From assembly GCF_030466625.1 (NCBI RefSeq), contig NZ_JADEVT010000007.1, positions 104,188-168,187 of the forward strand: DNA of 64,000 nucleotides, in the 5' to 3' direction. This stretch comes from Nocardioides sp. ChNu-153 (GTDB lineage: Bacteria; Actinomycetota; Actinomycetes; Propionibacteriales; Nocardioidaceae). The notes under the pieces were generated by a model. The model was given only the letters and a program-made list of their open reading frames with translations. It was not told the DNA's origin and ran no database searches. Below, in pieces: positions 18,527 to 25,831 of this stretch. The translations under genes were made by a program, and so were the position numbers. How positions within the stretch are numbered: the first letter of the stretch is position 1; each line of letters opens with the position of its first letter.

Positions 18527-19751
18527 AGGGCCGCGTGCCGCCCAGCCCGAGGATCTCGTCGAGCGTCTCGGTCAGCGGCGCGGTCAGCTGTCGCAGCGGC
18601 TCCGCGAGCGGGCCCGTCAGGCCGAGCACGCCGTCGGTCGTGCCCGTGACGCCCGTGCCACCGGTGCCGGGCACCGGGGGCAGCGCGGGCACGGTCGGGG
18701 TGGTGCCGGCCGGCGGCGCAGCCGGGGTGTCGGGCGTGGCCGGGGTCGACGGGGCCTGCGGAGCCTGCGTCGGGTCCGCCGGGGTGGACGGGGCCGGTGC
18801 GGGCGCCTGCAGCGGCACGCCGAGGCTCCCGGCGCCGCCGCTGACGCTGCCCGGCGGCAGGCCCGCCGCACTGTCGACGGTCGGCAGCTTCAGCGGGTCG
18901 TCGGCGAGGCCGGCCTCGGCGAGGGCCACGGCGGAGGCGAGGGAGAAGGGCAGCTCGACGGCGGCGCCGGACCCGCAGTCGGGGCAGAGCGTCAGCGCGC
19001 GGTCGTCGATCGACTGCAGCGTGCCCACGACGTCGGCCAGCGCCGTCTTGGCGTCGCCGGTCAGTGCCGGCTCGAGCGGCGCGAGGGTGCCGAGGCTGTC
19101 GCGCACGAACTCGCGCAGGCGGGTGGCGTCGGTGTCGTCGCCCGAGGTGCCGTCGCCGATGAGGAGGGTCGCCGCCTCGTCGGCCTGCTCGCCGAAGGTG
19201 GTGAGCGAGTCCACGACGTACGACGTGCTGGCGGCGTCGTCGCGCTCCACGAGGCCCTGCACCTCGGCGAGGCGCTGCTCGGCGTGGCGCAGCGTCACCG
19301 TGCCACGCGAGGCGTCGGTGAGGCTGATGGTGCCCCGCGCGCCCTCGAGGGCGCGCTTGACCGGGTAGAGCGAGTCGCCGGGCAGGGCGTCCTGCGCGGC
19401 GTACGCCATCGTGCTGGAGCCACCGGCGAGCACCGCCACGCTCGCGGCGGCGACGAGGCTGCGCCGGCGGTGGGGGGGGTGCTCGCGCCGGGGGAGGCGC
19501 AGCAGGTCCTCGTCGGTGGCGGGCGCCGGCACCAGCGCGGTGTCGGCCTCGGCCAGCAGGCGGGCCCGCAGGTCGGCGGCGAAGTCCGCGCGGGGCGCGG
19601 GGGCGGTGGAGCGCTCGGCCCGCAGGGCGGCGACCACCTCGAGCAGGGGGGCGAGCTCGGGGCGCGGCGCAGGGGCGCCGTCGCCGGTCCGCTGCGCGAG
19701 CGCGACGTCGAGCTCCTCGGCACGGCGGCGGGCCGTCGGGAGGGACATCAT
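18525..19751 (-). CDS. DUF5667 membrane protein, probable RsbN-like anti-sigma factor
   Basis: 408 aa. A cytoplasmic N-terminal part (about 1-95), one membrane segment (SLVAAASVAVLAGGSSTMAYAA, about 98-119), then a DUF5667 region beginning DALPGDSLYPVKRALEGARG and a long Pro/Thr/Ala tail outside the cell. An LCPDCGSG motif sits in the external part. In Streptomyces the gene downstream of bldN encodes the membrane anti-sigma factor RsbN; the position, topology and a BldN-type promoter here support the same role, but direct homology of the N-terminal domain is not provable by eye. The start is ATG 19751 or 19748, after an AGGA. Confidence 0.8.
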   Translation of the reverse strand: MMSLPTARRRAEELDVALAQRTGDGAPAPRPELAPLLEVVAALRAERSTAPAPRADFAADLRARLLAEADTALVPAPATDEDLLRLPRREHPPHRRRSLVAAASVAVLAGGSSTMAYAAQDALPGDSLYPVKRALEGARGTISLTDASRGTVTLRHAEQRLAEVQGLVERDDAASTSYVVDSLTTFGEQADEAATLLIGDGTSGDDTDATRLREFVRDSLGTLAPLEPALTGDAKTALADVVGTLQSIDDRALTLCPDCGSGAAVELPFSLASAVALAEAGLADDPLKLPTVDSAAGLPPGSVSGGAGSLGVPLQAPAPAPSTPADPTQAPQAPSTPATPDTPAAPPAGTTPTVPALPPVPGTGGTGVTGTTDGVLGLTGPLAEPLRQLTAPLTETLDEILGLGGTRP

Positions 19752-19815
19752 GAGGCGGGTCCTGTCAGGTCGGTGGCCCTGCCCGAGGGAGGGGCGGACA
19801 GGTGCACTGCCTCGC

Positions 19816-19844
19816 CCAACGAGGGCACGGACGGGGAGGTTACG
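19816..19844 (-). promoter_or_regulatory. BldN-type promoter of the DUF5667 gene
   Basis: On the minus strand CGTAAC (19839-19844), a 17-nt spacer and CGTTGG (19816-19821), about 65 nt before the start codon. It resembles the consensus CGTAAC...CGTTGA reported for Streptomyces sigma-BldN, including the rsbN promoter. Confidence 0.6.
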
Positions 19845-19851
19845 GCGGCGC

Positions 19852-20688
19852 TCACGACTCCCTGATCCCTTCCGGCATCAGCTTCGCCAGGTTGCGCACG
19901 CCCCGCAGCTGCAGCTGCTTCACCGCGCCCTCCGTGCGCTCCAGGGCGGCCGCCGTCTCAGCGATGCTCATGCCCTGCAGGAAGCGCATGACCAGGCAGT
20001 CCTGCTGCTCCGACGGGAGGCGGCCCAGCGCCTCCATGAGGATCTCGTTCGTGAGGGCGGAGAGCACCGTGCTCTCCGGCCCGTCGTCGTGGCCGTCGTC
20101 GTGCACGCCCATGTCCTCGACCGTGTGCTCGAGACGGGTGCGGCCGGCCTTGAAGTGGTCGGTGGTGAGGTTGCGCGCGATCGTCATCAGCCAGGCGCCG
20201 AAGTCGCGACCCTGCCAGCGGAAGTCGCCCATGCGCCGCAGCGCGCGGAAGAACGTCTCCGACGTCAGGTCCTCGGCCAGCGGCACCGAGCGGGTCCGGT
20301 AGTAGAGGAACCGGTAGACCGCGCCGTGGTAGTGGTCGTAGAGGAGGCCGAAGGCCTCCTTGTCCCCGCCGCGGGCGAGCTCCACGAGGCCGATGAGGCG
20401 CTCGCGCTCCTCGGGGCGCTCCTCGGTCGAGAACGCGTCCTCGGTGTCGTCCGGGGCCGCGCCCCCGCCGGCGCCGCCGGCCGGCCGGTCGCCCGCGGCC
20501 TCCTGGCGCGCCGGGTCGGTCGCGGTGGCCGCGAGCACGTGGGGCGAGCGGCGCACGCGGTGCGTCGGGTGCGGGACACCGGCGAGCCCGGGCTCGGTGC
20601 CGAGCCCGCCGAGGGCGGTGAGCACGACGTGGCGCAGCGCGTCGAGACCCTCCCCGACGGCAGGCGTGCGCCGACCTGCTGTGCTCAT
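19852..20688 (-). CDS. bldN: ECF sigma factor of the BldN type
   Basis: 278-aa RNA polymerase sigma factor. Region 2 (about 113-182, FGLLYDHYHGAVYRFLYYRTRSVPLAEDLTSETFFRAL, then WLMTIARNLTTDHFKAGRTRLE) and region 4 (about 215-270, RLPSEQQDCLVMRFLQGMSIAETAAALERTEGAVKQLQLRGVRNLAKLMPEG) follow remembered Streptomyces BldN closely. As in BldN a long N-terminal extension (about 90 aa, Gly/Ala-rich) precedes region 2; in Streptomyces it is removed by proteolysis. ATG 20688 follows GGGGAGGG. The DUF5667 gene lies 100 bp downstream. In Streptomyces this factor drives aerial development, so its job here is open. Confidence 0.88.
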   Translation of the reverse strand: MSTAGRRTPAVGEGLDALRHVVLTALGGLGTEPGLAGVPHPTHRVRRSPHVLAATATDPARQEAAGDRPAGGAGGGAAPDDTEDAFSTEERPEERERLIGLVELARGGDKEAFGLLYDHYHGAVYRFLYYRTRSVPLAEDLTSETFFRALRRMGDFRWQGRDFGAWLMTIARNLTTDHFKAGRTRLEHTVEDMGVHDDGHDDGPESTVLSALTNEILMEALGRLPSEQQDCLVMRFLQGMSIAETAAALERTEGAVKQLQLRGVRNLAKLMPEGIRES

Positions 20689-20720
20689 CGTGCCCTCCCC
20701 GGAACGCCGTCTCCCCCCGA

Positions 20721-20747
20721 GACGTCGGCCCAATGTAGGCCGACGTC
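20721..20747. promoter_or_regulatory. Inverted-repeat operator around the bldN -10 box
   Basis: GACGTCGGCC (20721-20730) and GGCCGACGTC (20738-20747) are perfect 10-bp arms around a 7-nt centre that contains the predicted -10. Probable binding site for a dimeric regulator. Confidence 0.6.
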
Positions 20748-20760
20748 CCAGGCTTGTGAA
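20732..20760 (-). promoter_or_regulatory. Predicted bldN promoter
   Basis: On the minus strand TTCACA (20755-20760), a 17-bp spacer and TACATT (20732-20737). Transcription would start near 20725. Confidence 0.6.
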
Positions 20761-20842
20761 CCGTTATCGGCAAACCCGGGAGCGATCTGCGGCGAACCGA
20801 CCTACTCGTCGGAAAATTCTTCGCCGGACGGCGGACGCGGGC

Positions 20843-21790
20843 TCAGCGGCGGTGGCTGCGCAGCGCCGTACCGGCGGCCACGGCGCCGCCCACCGCACCT
20901 GCGGCGACGCCGGCGAGCACGCCGGCGCGGGCGGCCTTGCGCCCGGTGCGGTAGTCGCGCACCCGCCAGCCCCGCTCGCGGGCGAAGGCGCGCAGGCGGG
21001 CGTCGGGGTTGACGGCGCAGGGGTCGCCGACGAGCCCGAGCAGGGGGAGGTCGTTGGCGGAGTCGGAGTACGCCGAGCACCGCGACAGGTCGAGCCCCTC
21101 CCGCGCGGCGAGCGCCTTGACGGCCTCGCTCTTCGCGGGGCCGTGGAGCATCTCGCCGACGAGCCGGCCGGTGTAGACGCCGTCGACGTGCTCGGCCACC
21201 GTGCCCAGCGCGCCGGTCAGGCCGAGGCGGCGCGCGATCATCGTGGCCACCTCGATGGGTGCGGCGGTGACGAGCCAGACCCGCTGGCCCTGGTCGAGGT
21301 GGAGCTGCGCGAGCGCCCGCGTGCCCGGCCAGATCTTCGCGGCCATGGCCTCGTCGAAGATCTCCTCGACGAGCGACTCGAGCTCGCCGACGGTGTGGCC
21401 GGCGATGAAGCCCAGCGCGGAGTTGCGGGCGTCCGCCACGTGCGCCGGGTCCTCGACCCCCACGACGCGGAAGTAGGCCTGCTTCCAGACCGCGCCGGCG
21501 ATCTCGCGCGTCGTGAAGAACTCGCGACGGTGCAGGCCGCGGGCGAGGTGGAAGATGCTCGCCCCCTGCATGAGCGTGTTGTCGACGTCGAAGAACGCCG
21601 CCGACGTGGGGTCGCGGGGCATGTCGAGCGCCGACTCGACCTCGGCGGCCGCGGCGGAGGCCTCGCCGGCCAGGCGGGAGCGGCGGCGCAGGTCCGTGGG
21701 GCGTCGCCCGGCGAGCGGGCGCGACTGCGGACGCTCGTCCGGCTCGACCGGTCCCTCGGGAGCCGGGCTCTCGTCGTCGGGGTGGGGCAC
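20843..21790 (-). CDS. HAD-IB family phosphatase (SerB-like) with C-terminal membrane segment
   Basis: 315-aa HAD subfamily IB enzyme, the group of phosphoserine phosphatase and CicA. Motif [13 protein letters not shown] (Asp68, Asp70), a helical cap, motif [10 protein letters not shown], motif [13 protein letters not shown] and motif [16 protein letters not shown]. After the enzyme a Gly/Ala hydrophobic stretch ([22 protein letters not shown]) looks like a C-terminal anchor. M. tuberculosis Rv0505c (annotated serB2-like) holds the same position. The substrate is uncertain. The GTG start at 21790 follows TAGGCT with 7 nt, so the mRNA is likely leaderless and competes with the divergent glutaredoxin promoter. 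Confidence 0.88.
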   Translation of the reverse strand: MPHPDDESPAPEGPVEPDERPQSRPLAGRRPTDLRRRSRLAGEASAAAAEVESALDMPRDPTSAAFFDVDNTLMQGASIFHLARGLHRREFFTTREIAGAVWKQAYFRVVGVEDPAHVADARNSALGFIAGHTVGELESLVEEIFDEAMAAKIWPGTRALAQLHLDQGQRVWLVTAAPIEVATMIARRLGLTGALGTVAEHVDGVYTGRLVGEMLHGPAKSEAVKALAAREGLDLSRCSAYSDSANDLPLLGLVGDPCAVNPDARLRAFARERGWRVRDYRTGRKAARAGVLAGVAAGAVGGAVAAGTALRSHRR

Positions 21791-21797
21791 AGGTCGC

Positions 21798-21803
21798 AGC
21801 CTA
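21798..21803 (-). promoter_or_regulatory. Leaderless -10 box for the HAD-IB gene
   Basis: TAGGCT on the minus strand, 7 nt before GTG 21790. It shares base pairs 21802-21803 with the forward -10 of the glutaredoxin gene. Confidence 0.6.
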
Positions 21804-21807
21804 GAAT
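21802..21807 (+). promoter_or_regulatory. Leaderless -10 box for the glutaredoxin-like gene
   Basis: TAGAAT, 7 nt before GTG 21815. Confidence 0.6.
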
Positions 21808-21814
21808 GCGGGGC

Positions 21815-22087
21815 GTGTCACTTCCACCGATCTCGCCCGGCGACGCCCGCGTCGTGCTCTACGGACGCGAGGGCTGCCACCTGTGCGACGAGGCCCGCGC
21901 CGTCGTCGCCCAGGTGTGCGCGGAGCTCGGCGAGCGCTTCGTGGAGGTCGACGTGGACGAGGACGACGAGGCCGCGACGGCGGCCCGCATCGACCCCGAC
22001 GAGATCCCGGTGACGTTCGTCGACGGGCGGCAGCACGACTTCTGGCGCGTCGACGCCGAGCGGCTCCGGTCCGCCCTCACCGCGTGA
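21815..22087 (+). CDS. Glutaredoxin-like (DUF836) thiol protein
   Basis: 90-aa thioredoxin-fold protein with a CxxC active site in [12 protein letters not shown] (Cys21, Cys24) and the cis-proline strand EIPVTFVDG. It resembles the glutaredoxin-like Rv0508 that precedes hemA in M. tuberculosis. It probably reduces disulfides in the cytoplasm; in a mycothiol organism the electron donor may be mycothiol. GTG 21815 is chosen because TAGAAT lies 7 nt upstream; an ATG at 21806 would overlap that box. Its TGA overlaps the next GTG. Confidence 0.87.
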   Translation: MSLPPISPGDARVVLYGREGCHLCDEARAVVAQVCAELGERFVEVDVDEDDEAATAARIDPDEIPVTFVDGRQHDFWRVDAERLRSALTA

Positions 22088-22665
22088 CCGCCCGCTCCCA
22101 CCCCCGCTCCCGCGGCCCGGTACGGCGACGCGCCCTCGCCGCGGTCGCCGTGCTGGCCGTCGTCCTCGTCGTGCTCGCCGTGCTGGGCGACTCCTTCGGG
22201 CGCGCGCGCCCCAGCGGCAGCTACCGCCCGGCCCTCGTGGGCAACACGGTCCTCGACGGCTGCTTCCCGCTGCCGGGCGACGCGCGACCCGACCTGGCGT
22301 TCGTCGTGCGCAGCGACGGCGACGTCGCCACCGACGCCGGCCCGCGCCGCCGCCTCGTCCTGCACTGGTCGGAGGTCGGGCTGCCGGAGGCGGCGACGGC
22401 GCTCGAGGAGGCGTTCACCGCCGTCGGGTTCACCGTCACGGACGCGACGTCGGGACCCGCCGACGGCGTCCTGCGACTGAGCGGCCCCGCCGGCGAGCGC
22501 GTGGTCGTCGAGCTGCGGTCCTTCGACGACGAGCCGCCGCTGCTCGTGCGCGGCGAGGCCGTCCTCGACCTGCCCGTCGCCGCCCCGGCCCGCACCGACC
22601 CCCCGTGCGACGCCGTGACGACCACGAAGCGCTTCGGCGACCGCCCGGGGGAGTGGTGGGAGTGA
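22084..22665 (+). CDS. Single-pass membrane or secreted protein, unknown function
   Basis: 193 aa. A basic N-terminus ([15 protein letters not shown]) and one hydrophobic segment (about 16-34, ALAAVAVLAVVLVVLAVLG) indicate a signal anchor, with about 155 residues outside. No domain recognised. Two cysteines (DGCFPLPG and PPCDAV) could form a disulfide. It starts at GTG 22084, overlapping the glutaredoxin stop, and its own stop overlaps the next GTG, so it is part of a tightly coupled operon with the glycosyltransferase genes. Confidence 0.75.
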   Translation: MTARSHPRSRGPVRRRALAAVAVLAVVLVVLAVLGDSFGRARPSGSYRPALVGNTVLDGCFPLPGDARPDLAFVVRSDGDVATDAGPRRRLVLHWSEVGLPEAATALEEAFTAVGFTVTDATSGPADGVLRLSGPAGERVVVELRSFDDEPPLLVRGEAVLDLPVAAPARTDPPCDAVTTTKRFGDRPGEWWE

Positions 22666-24152
22666 GGTGGCTGCGGGGGCTGACCCGCTCCGACCGCGTC
22701 CTGCTCGGCCTCGCGCTGGCGCACGTCCTCGTCGCGGCCTGGGTCTTCACGCTCGTCGGCGACGGCGCGCTGCACGGTGACGAGGCGGCGTACGCCGACG
22801 GCGGTCGCGCCCTGTCCAACCTCGCCCGCGACCTCGGGTCGCTGCGGGCCCCCGACACCGCCGAGCTCTCGCGCAACGTGGTGGCCAGCGGCTGGTTCAT
22901 GCCCGGCATGGCGGTCGTGACCGCGCCCTGGTTCCTCGTGGTGCCGGACGGGGACGTCGCCGGTCTGCGGGCCTACCTCGCGGTCGTGTCCACGCTCCTG
23001 CTGCTGCTCGCGGCCTGGCGCGTGCGGGGCGTGCTCGGCGCGGTGCCCGCCGGGGCGCTGCTGGTGCTGCCCGGCCTGGTGCCGACCTGGGCCGCGTTCT
23101 CGATGGGCGTGTGGGGCGACCTGCTCGCCGGTCTCGTCGTGGTGCTGCTGCTCTGCGAGCTCGTCGTGGTCGGGCGCGGCCTGCGCGCGGGCAGGGCCCC
23201 GTCGTGGGGCCGCGGCGTCGGTCTGGGGGTGCTCGCGGTCGCGGCGGTCTACCTCCGCTCGAGCACCTCGCTGCTGGTCGTGGGTCTCGGGGTCGTCACG
23301 GTGCTCGCCGCCGTGCTGCTGCTGCGGGGCCGGGAGCGGCTGCGCGGCCTCGCCGTCGCAGCCCTCGGCGGCGTCGCGTTCGTCGCCCTGCTCACCCCCT
23401 GGTCGGTCGCGGCGTCGGCAGCCCTGGACGCGCCCGTGGTCACCACCACCACGGTGCCCACCGTGCTCGCCAACACCTTCGGCGACCGCGACGAGGTCTG
23501 CTTCGGGCCCTGCGACCCGGGGTCGACGCTGTGGTTCAGCCCGTTGCGCTACGCCCGGGAGACGGGCGCGGCCACCGGCACCCCCGAGACGGAGGTGCTG
23601 GAGCAGATGTCGACCCACGCCCGGGCCGACGTCACGCCGGGCTCCTACTCCCGCGACGTGCTGCGCAACCTGCACGACTACACGAAGGACCCCGACCGGT
23701 TCCTGACGTGGCTCGGCGCCCCGGCCGGCCCGTCGCGGGTGCTCGCCGAGGGCGTGACCGACGTGATGGTGTGGTCGGGGTTCGCCGCGGGGGTCGCGCT
23801 GCTGCTGACGGTGGCCCGCCGCCACCGCGACCTCCAGGTGCTCGGCGTGCTGCTGACGCTGTCGCTGGGGGCCCTGCTGACCCAGCCGTTCGTGCACGTC
23901 TCGGGTCCCCGCTACTGGACCACCGCCGCGCCGGTCCTCGGGCTGGGCGCGGCCTGGGTGTGGGCGGTCGCGCGCTCGCGGCGGGAGGGTGCGCCGTACC
24001 CCGCGGGGTTCGTGCCGGCGCCCGAGGTGGCCCCGGGACGCGCGGGGATCGACGCGGCGTACGGCACCTGGCTGGTGCGGGTGCAGGCGCTGCTGGCGGT
24101 GGGCTGCGTGCTGGTGGCGGCCGGCGTGCTGGTCCTGGCGGCCCTGGGGTGA
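22662..24152 (+). CDS. Multi-pass GT-C (family 39-like) glycosyltransferase
   Basis: 496-aa integral membrane protein with about 10-12 hydrophobic segments. After the first one comes an acidic loop, GALHGDEAAYADGGRAL, placed like the catalytic Asp-Glu loop of polyprenyl-phosphate-dependent GT-C enzymes (PMT/ArnT type). A large external loop (about 265-360) contains CFGPCDPG. It would move a sugar from a polyprenyl carrier to an acceptor outside the membrane. GTG 22662 has a GGGGGAG Shine-Dalgarno 8 nt upstream and overlaps the previous stop. The next gene is a GT2 enzyme of the type that makes polyprenyl-phosphate sugars. Confidence 0.78.
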   Translation: MRWLRGLTRSDRVLLGLALAHVLVAAWVFTLVGDGALHGDEAAYADGGRALSNLARDLGSLRAPDTAELSRNVVASGWFMPGMAVVTAPWFLVVPDGDVAGLRAYLAVVSTLLLLLAAWRVRGVLGAVPAGALLVLPGLVPTWAAFSMGVWGDLLAGLVVVLLLCELVVVGRGLRAGRAPSWGRGVGLGVLAVAAVYLRSSTSLLVVGLGVVTVLAAVLLLRGRERLRGLAVAALGGVAFVALLTPWSVAASAALDAPVVTTTTVPTVLANTFGDRDEVCFGPCDPGSTLWFSPLRYARETGAATGTPETEVLEQMSTHARADVTPGSYSRDVLRNLHDYTKDPDRFLTWLGAPAGPSRVLAEGVTDVMVWSGFAAGVALLLTVARRHRDLQVLGVLLTLSLGALLTQPFVHVSGPRYWTTAAPVLGLGAAWVWAVARSRREGAPYPAGFVPAPEVAPGRAGIDAAYGTWLVRVQALLAVGCVLVAAGVLVLAALG

Positions 24153-24172
24153 GGCCCGATGATGGGACGACG

Positions 24173-25273
24173 GTGACGGACGAGCAGACGGACGAGCAGG
24201 AGGAGCGGGTCGTGGAGGCGCAGCAGGTGCACGCGGAGCAGGTGGCCGCGACGGCGACGACCAGCGGGGAGACCGGTGGTCGGCGCCGGTTGGCCTACGT
24301 GCTGCCCGTGTACGACGAGGCCGAGGTCGTGGAGACCTTCCACCGCACCCTGTCGGAGACGGTGGCGCAGCGCCCCGACCTCGACGTCGAGTTCGTCTAC
24401 GTCGACGACGGCAGCGCCGACGACTCCCTGGACCGCCTCCTCGCGCTGCGCGAGACCGACGACCGCGTGACCGTCATCGCCCTGTCGCGCAACTTCGGCC
24501 ACCAGCTCGCGGTGACCGCGGGCCTCGACGCGGTCGGCGACGCCGACGCGGTCGTGGTCATGGACACCGACCTGCAGGACCCGCCGCGGGTCAGCCTCGA
24601 GCTCGTCGAGCGCTGGGAGGCGGGCGCCGACGTCGTCTACGCCCAGCGCCGCACCCGGCAGGACACGCGCTTCAAGCGGCTCACCGCCTGGGCGTTCTAC
24701 AAGCTGCTCGCCCGGATGGCCGACGTGGACATCCCGCGCGACACCGGCGACTTCCGGCTGATGGACGCCCGGGTCGTCGCGGAGATCGGCCGCTACCGCG
24801 AGCACGGCCGCTTCCTGCGCGGCATCGTGGCGCACGTCGGCTTCCGCCAGGAGGCCGTGCTGTTCGACCGCGACGAGCGGTTCGCCGGTTCCACCGGCTA
24901 CCCGCTGCGGGCCATGATCTCCTTCGCCTCGCACGGCATCCTCGGCTTCTCCACCGCCCCGCTGCGGCTCATCAGCAAGCTGGGCGTGCTCATCTCCGCG
25001 CTCAGCCTGGTGGTCGCGGGCTACGTGCTCTACGTGCGGCTGGTCACCCCGGAGGAGGCCGTGCCGGGCTGGGCGTTCCTCGGCGCCGGCATGTTCCTGC
25101 TGTCGGGCCTGCAGCTGATCATGATGGGCGTCATCGGCTCCTACCTCGGCCGCGTGTACGTCGAGACGCAGGACCGGCCGCTCTACTCGCTCGCGCTCGT
25201 GGCCCGGGGCCCGCGCAGCGCCCCGCCGGCGGTGTCGTCCGGCGAGCGGCGCCGCGGGGCGACCCACCGGTGA
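24173..25273 (+). CDS. Family 2 glycosyltransferase (DPM/GtrB-like)
   Basis: 366 aa. A charged N-terminal extension (1-38), then a GT-A domain: AYVLPVYDEAEVV, VEFVYVDDGSADDS, VVMDTDLQDPP (DXD at 131-133) and DTGDFRLMDARVV. Two C-terminal membrane helices follow (about 270-320). This is the arrangement of enzymes that attach a sugar to undecaprenyl phosphate on the inner face of the membrane. The adjacent GtrA-like gene and upstream GT-C gene complete a plausible synthesise-flip-transfer set. GTG 24173 is the first start after the preceding stop. Confidence 0.9.
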   Translation: MTDEQTDEQEERVVEAQQVHAEQVAATATTSGETGGRRRLAYVLPVYDEAEVVETFHRTLSETVAQRPDLDVEFVYVDDGSADDSLDRLLALRETDDRVTVIALSRNFGHQLAVTAGLDAVGDADAVVVMDTDLQDPPRVSLELVERWEAGADVVYAQRRTRQDTRFKRLTAWAFYKLLARMADVDIPRDTGDFRLMDARVVAEIGRYREHGRFLRGIVAHVGFRQEAVLFDRDERFAGSTGYPLRAMISFASHGILGFSTAPLRLISKLGVLISALSLVVAGYVLYVRLVTPEEAVPGWAFLGAGMFLLSGLQLIMMGVIGSYLGRVYVETQDRPLYSLALVARGPRSAPPAVSSGERRRGATHR

Positions 25274-25677
25274 GGCTGCTGCGCCGGCTCCCCCCGCAGC
25301 TGCGCTTCGCCGGCGTCGGAGTGGTCAACACCGCCCTCGACGTCGGGATCTTCTGGCTGCTGCACGGGCCGCTCGGCATCACCCTGGCCAACCTGGTCTC
25401 CACGAGCGCCGGCATGACGTTCAGCTTCGTCGTCAACGGCCTCTTCACGTTCGACGCCGCCCGCCTCACGCTGCGCCACGCGCTGCTCTTCGTGGCCACG
25501 ACGGGCGCGACGATGTGGGTGATCCAGCCCCTCGTCATCCACGCGCTGCTGTGGGTGGTCGACCCCGTGATCGTGGCGAAGGTGCTTGCGATAGGTTGCA
25601 GCCTCGTCGTCAACTTCGCGGCCTACCGCTTCGTCGTGTGGCCCCGTCGGGCCGCCGAGCCGGACGCAGGAGCCTGA
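25270..25677 (+). CDS. GtrA-family membrane protein
   Basis: 135-aa protein with four predicted membrane helices, typical GtrA/DPMS3 size. Signature LRFAGVGVVNTALDVGIFWLL at the start, FVVNGLFTF in the middle and VVNFAAYRFVVWP at the end. GtrA proteins are proposed to flip polyprenyl-phosphate-linked sugars or to assist the partner glycosyltransferase. The GTG start overlaps the stop of the GT2 gene by 4 nt, so the two are translated together. Last gene of its operon; the rex promoter lies in the gap that follows. Confidence 0.92.
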   Translation: MRLLRRLPPQLRFAGVGVVNTALDVGIFWLLHGPLGITLANLVSTSAGMTFSFVVNGLFTFDAARLTLRHALLFVATTGATMWVIQPLVIHALLWVVDPVIVAKVLAIGCSLVVNFAAYRFVVWPRRAAEPDAGA

Positions 25678-25717
25678 CCGGCGCCGTCGTGCGCTGCCCG
25701 ACGAGGCCCTCGTCGGT

Positions 25718-25746
25718 TTGTCCTGCCGTTCGCGAACTCCTACAGT
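25718..25746 (+). promoter_or_regulatory. Promoter of the rex-hem operon with palindromic spacer
   Basis: TTGTCC (25718-25723), a 17-bp spacer and TACAGT (25741-25746). The spacer contains the 10-bp palindrome GTTCGCGAAC (25728-25737), a candidate regulator site. It does not match the Rex operator. Confidence 0.6.
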
Positions 25747-25831
25747 GAGCGGGCCGCGCGCGCCCCCAGGTGCCCCCCGGTTCCGCCCTCCTGACACAGG
25801 CGAGCCCGTGCGCGGCTGGAGACGAGACACG

